DNA from: Takakia lepidozioides
Taxonomy: Eukaryota > Streptophyta > Takakiopsida > Takakiales > Takakiaceae
Direction: 5' to 3'
Length of the DNA: 64,000 bases
Assembly (NCBI GenBank): GCA_030704615.1
Contig: CM060732.1
Coordinates: forward strand, 39,349,053 to 39,413,052
The position numbers and the translations under genes are program-made. Under the pieces are notes generated by a model that worked only from the letters and a program-made list of their open reading frames with translations, made no database searches and was not told the DNA's origin. Below, one piece after another: positions 41,259 to 52,300 of the stretch (positions are counted from its first letter, which is position 1; every line of letters starts with the position of its first letter).

Positions 41259-43812
41259 ATGGATCACTTCGCTCTGCCTGACGGCGGTCACCATATCCGT
41301 GTCAAAAATGCCACATCCCTTGAGTACAGTTCTGGAGAAGGCGGGTTCCTATGCTATCCGAGTCGGCGGAACTGGTCCAAAGAAGACCTGCGAGGTGAAA
41401 ATTCGTTTGGCGGTAGATCCGCAGCTGAAGTGCGAGACTTTTTCCAAACTTGGCTCTACTTTGGGTGCGTGATCGAAGTCCTCGCAGTGAACGGGGTCAA
41501 AGCGATCCCCGCCGAATTCCTAGATAAAAGCAAAAGGTACATTACAACCAAGTATCTGCCGTCCAAGATACGCAAATGGAGGCGAAAGGTCCAGAAAGCG
41601 AAGGACGGCCAGCACGAGCGTTGTTTGGAAAGGTGTCTCATGGAGACGGAGACCATCCTGAGCGAGCTATCAAAGTACGTCAACTACTATTGCGCCACGC
41701 CCGGCCGTCCTCGTCTGGAGACGGAGATCGCGAAACCTGAGCACGCGAAATGGCCGCTCACCGAGGAGATCTCCATGTCCATCATTGCGCTCGGGTATAC
41801 CCTCAAGCAAGCCATGCTGTCGTTCCACGACATTAGACGCACCGCGAGCAGGTGGGGGTATTCCATCCTTTTGAAGAATCGGATGCTGGCGCAAGGTTGG
41901 TGTCCGATGGATGTTCGGAGAAGTCTCTCGGATATGGGCATCGATGGGCATTACTATATCGCAGCGTTACCGAATCCCGAGGGGAAAGACATGCACGCGA
42001 GCAGGGGTTGCACGGAGGACATGTGTGTCGCGCAAAATATTGATGAGTCGACGTACCAGATGGCACATGCGGAAAACTGCGATGGCTGCGAAGATGTCTA
42101 CGTCGATGTGAGTCGTGTCGTTGCAATCATGGACGCCAAAGGTACGCCGGTCATCTCCTGGAGCGAAGCGGAACAGAAACTACAAGTTGCGACCTTTGAT
42201 AAGGACAAGTCGGATTCACCAAAGTACATAGCAATCTCCCACGTGTAAGCTTCCTACCTAAGCAACCGATCGAATTGGCTATACTTAATTTGTGAAACTG
42301 ACAAACTTGTATGAACAGGTGGTCCGATGGAATGGGCAATCCGACTCATAATTGTTTGCGGCGATGCCAAGTATCACAGATTCAAAAGATGGTGAACGCA
42401 GCTGCAGAATTTGGCAAGGCGAAGGGCAACCCAAGCCACTTTTGGATGGACACTCTCTGTATACCCGTCGCGAAAGATCTAGAGTCGTATCGACAGCTTG
42501 CCATCCAGGGACTAAAAGGTACTTATAGATATGCGTCTGCGGTGCTTGTGCTATCGTCTGACATTCGAAGAGTGCCATCAATGGCGAACGACCTCCAGAA
42601 GAGTGTCTGTCTGTATTTCTGCAATTGGAACCATCGGTTGTGGACGTTCCAGGAGGGAATCCTCGCGAACGAGTTGCTTTTGCAGTTTAAAGATCAAGCA
42701 CTAAGTTTTCGTGAGGATATCAACGGGTTCGCTGACGGCATGCATAAGTCGACCGAGGACGGGCACTGCATCACGTTCCCATATGCATCGTCGGCGAACA
42801 ATATGGGAGAGTTTGTCATCCTCCATGATTTCCTCAGGGATGGACTTCATAAGCCTATCGACCGCGCATTGCAGTCGATAGTCGAGGCGCTCCAGTTCCG
42901 CAGACTTCAAAATTGGCTGATCAAACGCTGTGCATTTGCGGTTTAATGGGCCTAGATCCGAAAGATGTTCTAAATGCTACTGGGAAGGAAAAAGAGCTTG
43001 AAAAGCAGCGTATGGTGATCTTCCTGTCCATGCTGACGGAATATCCCTTCGACATCATCTTCAACACGCATGCCCGAGTACAAAGAGAAGGCTTCCGATG
43101 GGCGCCGGAATCTCTTTTGGGGATACCTAAGGACGGCTTCGTCAGGGATATGAAAGATTGGGTGACTCTAACCCATGAGGGACTATCCCTGAATTCGTCT
43201 GGACTCTTCATCCCAAAACCTGTCATCGACCAGACAGCCTTCTCCACCCAATTCACCGCCCATATCCCTCGAGCCGGTAGGGAGCCCATCATCTTACAAA
43301 TCAATGTCATCATCCCAAACCGGGAAAAGCTGCAGCAACCTCTTTATTGGGCACGGGGAGAGGACTACGCGGTCATAATGAAGACGACGTTCGAGGACGA
43401 GCGACGCCAGGAGGCTGAGGCCGCCTAGGGCTTTCCCTGCGGAACGGTGGAGATTGAAGATTTTCTGCAAAAACGCAATTACTTGCAAGCATCTTTAGGA
43501 CGACCCTCGCACGACGCCGTGATCGGGATTGTCCGGGAGGTGAAGCGGGATAGTGGAGATGGAGTTGAGTACATACGCTTGCGACATGAATGCCTCGCAA
43601 GCGTTGTGTGGATGAATCCTTCCGCCTTGCTCGACGGCTCTTGGAAGGATGTCGAAGACGATGAATCGGTTGTCACTGGCGCTCTGGCGAAGGCTTCGGT
43701 TGGAGATGAAGGTAACAAGGCAGGTACAGATGGAGACGTGGGCAACGACGCCACTCATACTTCAATTCGGTGCGAATTTTTGCACAAGAAAACGAAGTGG
43801 TATCTTTTGTGA
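41259..43812 (+). pseudogene. HET (heterokaryon-incompatibility) domain gene, copy B
   Basis: Exon 1 41259-42244, intron 42245-42318 (GTAAGC...ACAG), then exon 2. The junction rebuilds IAISHV|WSDGMGNP in phase. The N-terminal part carries a Cys/His-rich segment (GWCPMDVRR; C and H residues around codons 250-280). The HET core follows: KYIAISHVWSDG, HFWMDTLCIPV, GTYRYASAVLVLSSD, RLWTFQEGI. This is the fungal-type HET family (PF06985), whose fungal members trigger incompatibility cell death; a role in plants is unknown. Frame breaks: a one-base shift near 42900, between ALQFR and SKLADQTLCICGLMGLDP, and a TAG at 43426-43428 where copy A has TTG. Beyond it the frame continues to FLHKKTKWYLL at 43812. 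The coding region looks more GC-rich than its flanks. Probably a recently broken gene. Confidence 0.75.
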
Positions 43813-44138
43813 AACTCGTGGAACTTGGCTATTACACAATATTTTTTCTTAATTACAAGTATGGTATATTTGCATCTTGAGACTTCTACAAGCCATACTT
43901 CGGAGGTATTACTTTTATATGTTTCATAGACATGACAACAATATTTATGGCGAGAGCATTGTTCTCATTTTTGGCGATTTTATTTATTTTTATCTCTAAT
44001 AATATAATATAATATTTTGTCCCATGGATGATACCTCCAAACTTGTCCAAATACGATGAACATAATGGATGAATGCGTCAAATATGGATGATATGAATGG
44101 ATGCTAGTACACAGGAGGATGATTCTATCCAAATTTCA
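43813..44138 (+). repeat. 3' flank of HET copy B, duplicated at 1987-2335
   Basis: Same AT-rich text as after copy A. It ends abruptly at CCAAATTTC, where ABCC-derived sequence begins. Confidence 0.7.
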
Positions 44139-44803
44139 AAGTGCTTGTCCTGGATGCTGGTAAGTGCATAGACCTCATAAGTGTTCTAATCGTCAATTTC
44201 ATTGGGAACCCTTCTGCCATGTATTATCATGTGTATTATCATGTGTTATCATATTATCAACTGTGGAGTCCCCCCATTTGACAAGTCTGGTCTGCAACTG
44301 TGGTAGTCCAGTGGGCTTTGTTAGCCAAACATTGCATTGTACATATCATTCTACAATAGTCACACAATCATCGCAACCCTTACCTCATTGACATTGAACT
44401 CAATCAGCGCTTCCCATGGACAAGCAAGGTGGAAGAGTATGACAGCCCTATGATTCTACAGTAGTCACACAATGACCGCAACCCTTACCTTCTCTTGCTG
44501 TGACATTTTGGACTTAATCAGCGCTTCTCATGCACAGGCAAGGTGAAAGAGTATGACAACCTTACGACGCTTTTGGAGCAACTATCATCTATGTTTGCCT
44601 CTTTGGTTCATGAGTACTCATCAAGGTCGAGTGACTTCAGATCAGTTGATAAACAGCTTCCAGCACAAGTCAATTTGCTTGACGAATGAGTCTTTCCTTC
44701 AATGCTGCACAACCTCAATTTGAACTCAGGGGCGGTCTCTCACAGCTCCTTCACATTTTAGTCTAGTGGGTTGCAGACCAGTGCAGGGCTTCTCCCCTAT
44801 ATA
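44139..44803 (+). repeat. Segmental duplication, second copy of ABCC 3' end
   Basis: Begins AAAGTGCTTGTCCTGGATGC inside exon 12 and runs through the last intron (with its tandem repeat) and exon 13. Copy 2 of exon 13 lacks nine bases of the serine codon run (TCAAGGTCGAGTGACTTC). No promoter or ATP-binding exons, so it is not a gene. Confidence 0.85.
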
Positions 44804-44860
44804 TTACGACGTCGTATTTCAACAGTGTCGGGTTATCACGTTCTGTGGATGGGCCGACAT

Positions 44861-45574
44861 TGTGAGTATAAAGTATGTATCAGATTAATATCTATCAAGT
44901 ATCAGGTTGAAGCCATGGAGTCTCTAATCTGCTCTACATTACAACTCTACTGCTTGCATTCATCAAGCATCAACAGATCGTCCTCCTCCTACTCCGTGCT
45001 CTCCCTCTTTCTGCTCAGAAATGCGCTCTCTGCCTCATTTCCCCCCAGTGATGTCCGAAGTCCCCCCAAGAAGTGATGATTTTTCCAGTCCTTGCTCCTG
45101 GCTTTATCTTCCTACCCGTTGTTCTAACCGTTTCCCTCACTAACCGTCATCCGTGAACTAACATGTTCCATTCGTAGATGTTGTTCCCCATAGTCGTTCC
45201 TTGTCCTGCTATCCGTTCCCTATGGTCGTGACAGCTGTGTCAAGCTGTGACTGGCTGTGCGACTGTGTTGGGATGTGTCGGCTGTGTCGAGCTGTGACTG
45301 GCTGTGACGGCTGTGTCTGGCTGTGTCGGCTGTGTCGGACTGTGACGGGCTGTGATGGACTGTGACGGGCTGTGTTGGCTTGTGACAGGCTGTGTCGGAC
45401 TGTGATGGGCTGTGTTGGCTGTGACGGGCTGTGTAACCCCCCCCCCCCCCCCCCCCCCCCCTTAAAGTGCGCTGCTGTCACCCCTAAGGCTCTTGTTGGT
45501 CTCAATCTGTGCAAAAATTAAGGGTACCCCACAGATCCCGTAAAAGTGCTTAAGTCCCAGACAGTCCTCTAACA
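44861..45574 (-). repeat. Solo LTR of a second Gypsy family
   Basis: TGTGAGTAT...CTAACA, about 714 bases, collinear with the LTR at 47396-48098. Orientation follows that element. No internal sequence is attached and flanking pentamers differ (GACAT / GCAGC). It carries a GGCTGTG minisatellite and a 35-base C tract. Confidence 0.75.
45226..45471 (+). repeat. GGCTGTGNC minisatellite and C35 tract
   Basis: About 20 variants of GGCTGTG(T/A)C and GACTGTGACG run from 45226 to 45434, then 35 C in a row (45437-45471). The other LTR copy has the same minisatellite (47775-47974) but only 7 C. Confidence 0.85.
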
Positions 45575-45670
45575 GCAGCAACCTCTTTATTGGGCACGGG
45601 GAGAGGACTACGCGGTCATAATGAAGACGACGTTCGAGGACGAGCGACGCCAGGAGGCTGAGGCCGCCTT
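45575..45670 (+). pseudogene. HET gene fragment (copy C, ~95 bp)
   Basis: GCAGCAACCTCTTTATTGGG through GAGGCTGAGGCCGCCT matches 43332-43426 essentially base for base. It abuts the solo LTR on the left and transporter-locus sequence on the right. It ends GCCTTGAG, without the TAG of copy B, though the junction falls right there. Confidence 0.75.
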
Positions 45671-46274
45671 GAGCCCCTTTGTTGAGTCAAGTAATTGACC
45701 CTGGAGTAAGATGTTGAAAGTATCTAATTGCGGAGTAAGTATGCTGCTCATATGCTTTTGGAGAGTGGCTCGGTGACGAGTATGTTGATGGAGAGAGTGA
45801 CATTTTCTGTGAAATATTCAAGGAAATATTGTCGGGTGACCAGTCGAGGTTCATCTCTGACAGGTTGTGGTACTTCTGACAATTTACTGTAAAGCACTTG
45901 TAAACTGATCACCAACTAAATAATCTCCAATTGACTAACCACCAACTAACTGATTGGAGCTGTCACAAGCAATGTCAAAAATTATATTTACTGCTAGGTG
46001 TTTGATGCTATTGTTGTTCCAGGAGCTGAATTGTATAGTAGTCGTTTTGCTATTCCCATGCGAACAGTATCAGGTCCCCCAGAGACTGTCATATTCATAC
46101 TCACGTATCAGCCACGGCCCAACAGAGCCTACTGCTCAACACAGGCCATCGAGGGCCTTCTGGGTGAAGAGACACCATAATTTACGCTTCCTTGGGGGAA
46201 TGCGTCAAATATTAAAAATATTAATTGGTTTTACAGGAGGGACCGTCCTATTGAGCAAAAGTGGGATAATATGT
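45671..46274 (+). repeat. Segmental duplication, second copy (empty LINE site)
   Basis: Matches 31486-31607 joined directly to 36404-36874. The join at about 45790-45798 (GATGGAGAGAGTGAC) is the uninterrupted version of the LINE insertion site. Confidence 0.85.
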
Positions 46275-47395
46275 ACTTTGATAACCAATATATAGTACAT
46301 CCGCAATTTCAAAAATTATGTGATTTGCACAAGTGATCCTCGGTGATTGGGTTGTCGTGCGCATACGTATCGCTACATAACTACATCGCTGTCCAAACTA
46401 TACCACATATATATGCATAATGAAGTAGTCTGCCACAATGATATGAAAACTAAACTCACACTGTCTGTTGACACAAGAACACGAAATACAATATAATCAC
46501 TCATTAAAATAAAAGTCGAGCCAGGGGCTCCCCAAGCTATGGGGACTCCACCCCACAACATCATACTCTCCCTCCATAAGTACACTCAGATGCTAAGCAG
46601 CGAGGGAGCTCGGTCGTGAAGATAAGATGGTTCAGGTGTCAAGCTAAACCTGACACCTGACTTAATACTTGAACTAATTCCAAGTGTTAAATATAAATAA
46701 CTAGATTTATTCTAGTTAGTTTCACACTGTGTTTATTTAACTTGATAGCTGTCGTGCGCATACGTATCGCTACATAACTACATCGCTGTCCAAACTACAC
46801 CACACATATATGCACAATGAAGCAGTCTGCCACAATCGCTCCCCTAGCTGATGGATAGGTCCATCTAACTCCAGATAGCTATAAGATGTAATAGCCACAG
46901 CCGTACTAAGTCCTCTATGACTGTCCCTATTGTACTCAAACTCTATAGACCAAGAGGCTGGGTACAAGAGTAGCCCCATCGTTAGTCGTCGTCTTGCAAT
47001 CTGTGAACTTGAGCCAGGATCTCGTATGTTCAAGGTCTCCTAGTAGCTTGGCCTTGCATTTCTTGTTAGCCTTCCATGGTTGTATCCACTCCCACTATCC
47101 AATGCAATGCGGACATTGTCGCGCGGCTTTTACCCACCCATCTCTTCGCTATCCGAGGCGGAAACTCCAAGATAGAAGAGTTGGAAATCTCTAAGTACTC
47201 AGCCCGCTCAGAACAATTAGTCATGACTAACAGCTAGTGTATCATGGGGGTGTTTCCTATTTGTTTTCCTTCCCGCATTCATGTTAGCTAGTTACCTTAC
47301 TGTTGGTAATTAAGTATCAGTTTGCTTCATCAATCTATCGGATTCCATCAACTCATCCATTCATTCCACAGCTTCACTCAGATCTCTCTACACAG
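46275..47395. other. Intergenic with an 88-bp direct repeat
   Basis: TGTCGTGCGCATACGTATCG through GTCTGCCACAAT occurs at 46350-46438 and 46750-46837. No domain-bearing ORF. Confidence 0.55.
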
Positions 47396-48098
47396 TGTGA
47401 GTATGAAGTGTGTATCAGATTAATATCTATCAAGTATCAGGCTGAAGCCATGGAGTCTCTAATCTGCTCTACATTACAATTCTACTACCTGCATGCATTA
47501 AGCATCAACAGATCCTCCTCCTACTCCGTGCTCTCCCTCTTTCTGCTCAGAGATATGCTCTCTGCCTCATTTCCCCCAGTGATGTCCGAAGTTCCCCCCC
47601 AAGAAGTGATTCAAGAATTGATCATTTTCCAGTCCTTGCTCCTAGCTTTATCTTCCTACCCGTTGTTCTAACCGTTTCCCTCACTAACTGTCATCCGTGA
47701 ACTAACATGTTCCATTCGCAGGTGTTGTTCCCCACAGTCGTTCTCTGTCCTGCTATCCTTTCCCTATGGTCGTGACAGCTGTGTCAAGCTGTGACTGGCT
47801 GTGTGAAACTGTGATGGGCTGTGACTGGCTGTGCGACTGTGTTGGGCTGTGTCGGGCTGTGACTGGCTGTGTGGCTGTGTCGGGCTGTGTCGGCTGTGCG
47901 AAGCTGTGACGGGCTGTGTTGGCTGTGACGAGCTGTGCCGGACTATGACGGGCTGTGTTGGCTGTGACGGGCTGTGTAACCCCCCCTAAAGTGCGCTGCT
48001 GTCACCCCTAAGGCTCATGTTGGTCTCAGTCTGTGCAAAAATTAAGGGTACCCCACAGATCTAGTAAAAGTGTCTAAGTCCCAGACAGTCCTCCAACA
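47396..48098 (-). repeat. 3' LTR of minus-strand Gypsy element
   Basis: TGTGAGTATG...CCTCCAACA, 703 bases. On the minus strand a polypurine tract (GAGAGGGGAAGGGG, 48101-48116) directly precedes its TGTTGG start, which makes it the 3' LTR. Upstream of the tract is the usual GTGAGGACACGG phrase of Gypsy 3' regions. Confidence 0.75.
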
Positions 48099-48100
48099 TT

Positions 48101-48323
48101 ACCCCTTCCCCTCTCAAAAAAACCGTGTCCTCACGGTTTACTGATTGGGATTAGCAAACCTTTGTGAGCGAGCACCTTTCTGACGTTGAGTGTTTCGTGG
48201 TGGACTGTGTGTACGAGCCCGAGGTCTGTCACTGGTTGACGGAGATGATTGAACACTCCTGCCTAGTGTGGTCCACGCTCTCGCCTTGGGTTTTTGAGAG
48301 AAATCCCCCCCCCTTTTGTTCAA
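48101..48323 (-). pseudogene. Gypsy polyprotein C-terminal remnant
   Basis: A minus-strand frame (48323-48138) encodes a basic, Ser/Arg/Pro-rich tail ending in SQRFANPNQ just before the polypurine region. The rest of the element is missing. Confidence 0.45.
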
Positions 48324-49398
48324 TATCTATTTTGATCTGTTAACTGAGGGATGAAAAGCTTAGGACTCTGATTGTGTGCAGCTCTTCCCCGAACTTCAGA
48401 CCAACGCAAGAGGCAACTCTACCAAGATATCGACCTCACCTGGGGGAAGGGCGGCCTGCTCGGCTCCCGTGTTTCCGTGTCTCACCTGCCACAAACTCTG
48501 CCCTTTAGACTGGATACTCTCCCCACCTTCCATTTCTGCTCCCTCTGTTCTAATCTGGATACAGGGTGGTATCCCCTCTGTAAGCCCAGCCTTGCAGGTG
48601 ATATTTATTCCTCCAACCAAGTAGAAGCCTTGGAACTCTGTTGGAACACTTCATTTGATCACTATCTTCTTCGTGCTCTGTTTTTTTTGGCTAGCATGCT
48701 GAGGTTCCGAGGATGTTCCCCCACTGTAAGCCTGCATTGCCACCATGGTGGTTATTTTTCCCACCAGTTGTGACTCCTCTTTTATTTAATTTGATTAAAA
48801 GGGAAACTGCCCCTTTCTTTAAAAGAAAAACAAAACAAGGTAATTGGGTTAATCAATTTCTTCATGTTTGTGTACATGGGGACTCTGGAGTTTGGGAGGA
48901 AAGTTGGCCCATGGTGTTGCTCCAGCTCTGGTTAGGGCCTTCACCTGAAGTGACACAATAAGTAACCCGTGCTTCGGCAAGAGTCTTTCTCCACAAGTTG
49001 ATAATAACTTCATACTTGGCAATTCTTTCTCCAATACTATCTGCTAAACAAAACTTGTGCACAAGGCTGCCAGCTTATTAGCAGTCGTATTCACTTTCAC
49101 CTTCAAGCTCTGAAGAAGCTCCACCATCCGCACCAAAACTAGAACAGAACTTCCACTGTCACCAGAGGCGGTCAAACTCCCCCCTTGACTCAATATACCC
49201 GCTCCAGTCAAGTGCACTTGAGGGCTGACTTTCCACCTATGCTGGGTAGATCCACAATCGGCTCTTCGTAGTTTGATATGCAAAGAAGGAAATACCCTCA
49301 AGAGTACATCATTTCTCTGGAAATGGTGGATGAACCAAGCAGCTATGCATATCAATGAATGAAGCAAGACACTTGCACCTATACAGAAAAAGATCAGG
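48324..49398. other. 3' flank of PPR gene and spacer
   Basis: No gene recognised. 49062-49170 resembles 53690-53785 (CACTTTCA.CTTCAAG, GAGCTCCACCATCC, CCACTGTCACCAGA), so the same repeat lies on both sides of the PPR gene. Confidence 0.45.
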
Positions 49399-52300
49399 TC
49401 ACCAGTAATCCCCACAAGAACAAACCCCATCTTTGAAGTGGTGAAAGTGGTTAGTGTCCCGTACAACAATTGCACGGCGGACAATCTTTGAGATGAACCT
49501 GATGGCGGTGTGGCAGTCACCACAAACCCGAAGATTCTTGATGATGCAGAGAGGCGTCCCAGGCGCTGTGCTGATCAACCCAAAAGCAATGGCCAGCTTC
49601 TCACTGTGGTAGCAAAGAGACATTTTCTTTTGCTCCTCCTCCACATCATGCAATACAAAGCGAGTGTCAGGTACATACCCTGCCTCCTTCATCTGCTGAG
49701 ACAGTCTTCTCAGCTCAACATGGATCTCCTCAATTTTCGGATGCAATTTGTCATCTACAAAAAAAGTGTGCACACTGTTGCCGACCTCAATGCAGCAGCG
49801 ACCTGGCTCCTTTCTAACCCCTCTGATCTTCATCATTTTTCTCACCTTTGCAGTATCGTCCCACCTCCCAGCTGCAGCATAGATGTTTGATAGCAACACA
49901 TAAGTCGCAGCGTCCTGTTCATCCCACTTGAGAATAGATGTTGCCGCACGTTCAGCCATCTCCACATTGCCATGAATCCTGCACGCACCAAGCAAGGTCC
50001 TCCACACAACAGCATCTGGTTCAATTGGCATTTTGTCAATGAAGTCCTCTGCCTCATCCAATCGCCCTGCACGACCAAGAATGTCTACCATGCAGACGAA
50101 GTGCTCTACTGTTGGAGTGACACCATGATCTTGACTCAGTGAATCAAAGTAGTGTCTTCCTTCATCCACTAGGCCAACATGGCTACATGCAGAGAGAACA
50201 CATATAAAGGTGATACTGTCCAGCTTCAAGCCTTCCTTTTGCATTCCTTCAAATAGTTGCAGGGCCTTCCTGTGACAACCATGCCGGGAATACCCTGCGA
50301 TCATCGCAGTCCATGACACCACATTTCGTTCAGCCATATTGTCGAACACTCCCTTTGCATCTTCGATGCTGCCGCATTTGGCATACATGTCCACCAGGGT
50401 ATTGTTCAGAATGATATCAGGTACAATTCCAGCTTTGATTATGTCACAATGGACCTGTTTGCCCTTTTCCAGGGCTGCCAGGCTAGCACACGCATTGCAA
50501 ACACAATCCAACGTAACCTGGTCTGGCTTCACCCCTTCCCGCTTCATTTGTTCATAAGTTTCCAAAGCCTCCATCCCACACCCATGCCGAGCATATCCTG
50601 CAATCATCGCGTTCCACGACACTACATTTCGTTCAGTCATATTGTTGAATACTCCCTTTGCATCTTTGATGCTGCCACATTTGGCGTACATGTCCACGAG
50701 GCTATTATTTAGAATGACATCAGGTAGAATTCCAGCTTTGATGATGTCAGCATGGACCTCTTTGCCATTTTCCAGGGCTGCCAAGCTTGCACACGCATTG
50801 GAAATGGAAACGAATGCGACTTGGTCTGGGTTCACCCCTTCCCGCAGCATTTGCTCATAGATCTCCAAAGCCTCCATCCCACACCCTTGCTGCGCATATC
50901 CTGCAATCATCGTATTCCACGACACCACATTTCGTTCCGCCATATTGTCAAACACTCTCTTTGCATCCTCTAGGCTCCCGCATTTGGCATACATGTCCAC
51001 CAGGGTATTGTTCAGACTGACATCAGGTACAATTCCAGCTTTCATGATGTCACCATGGACCTCTTTGCCCTTTTCCAGGGCTGCCAGGCCCGCACACGCA
51101 TTGCAAACACAAACAAACGTGACCCCGGTGGGATTCACCTGTTCCCCCATCATTTGCTCATAGGTCTCAAAAGCCTCCATGCCACACCCTTGCTGCACAT
51201 ATCCTGTGATCATCGCATTCCACGACACAATATCTCGTTGGGCCATATGGTCGAATACTCCCTTTGCATCTTTGAGGCTCCCGCATTTGGCATACATATC
51301 CACCAGGGTATTGTTCAGAATGACGTCAGGCACAATTCCAGCTTTCATGATGTGACGATGGACCTCTTTGCCCTTTTCCAGGGCTGCTAGGCTGGCACAT
51401 GCATTGCAAATGCAGATGAACGCAACCTGGTCCGGCCTCACCCCTTGACATATCATTTGCTCATAGGTCTCCAAAGCCTCCATCCCACACCCCTGCTGGG
51501 CATATCCTGCAATCATCGCACTCCAGGACACCACATCCCGTTTAGCCATATTGTCGAACACTCCCTTTGCAACTCTGATGCTCCCACATTTGGCATACAT
51601 GTTCACAAGGGCAGTGTTCAGAATGACATCTGGTACAATCCCAGCTTTGATGATGTCAGCATGGACCTCTTTGCCCTTGTCCAGGGCTGCCAGGCTCGCA
51701 CATGCATTGCAAACGCAAATGAATGCGACCAGGTCTGGCTTCACCCCTTCCCACATCATTTGTTCGTAGGTCTGCAAAGCCTCCATCCCACACCCATGAT
51801 GGGCATATCCTGCGATCATTGAACTCCAGGACACCACATTTCGTTCAGCCATATTGTCAAACACTCCCTTTGCATCCTTGATGCTCCCACATTTGGCATA
51901 CATGTTCATCAGGGCTGTGTTCAGAATGACATCTGGTACAATTCCCGCTTTCATGATGTCACTATGGACCTCTTTGCCCTTTTCCAGGGCTGCCAGGCTC
52001 GCACATGCATTACAAACGCAAATAAATGTGACCCGGTCAGGCTTCACCCCTTCCCATATCATTTGCTCATATGTCTCCAATGCATTCTTACCACACCCAT
52101 GCTTGGTAAATCCAGTCATCATTATATTCCACGTGATCAAACCTCGTTCAGTCATTTTGTTGAACACTTGGTGTGCATCCACTACGCTCCCGCATTTAAC
52201 ATACATGTTGACCAGGGTGTTGTGTAGAAAGATATTTGGCTTGAATCCACTTTGGATAATGTGAGCGTGCACTTGCTTTCCCGCTTCTAGGCCTTTCATC

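Noticed and set aside
45209-45514. Open frame through the GGCTGTG repeats encoding His/Ser/Gln-rich repeats
   Set aside because: It is the translation of a minisatellite inside an LTR; the frame results from the repeat period, not from coding constraint.
50339-52264. Regularly spaced plus-strand ORFs (303-bp spacing) opposite the PPR gene
   Set aside because: They are antisense shadows of the repeated PPR triads.
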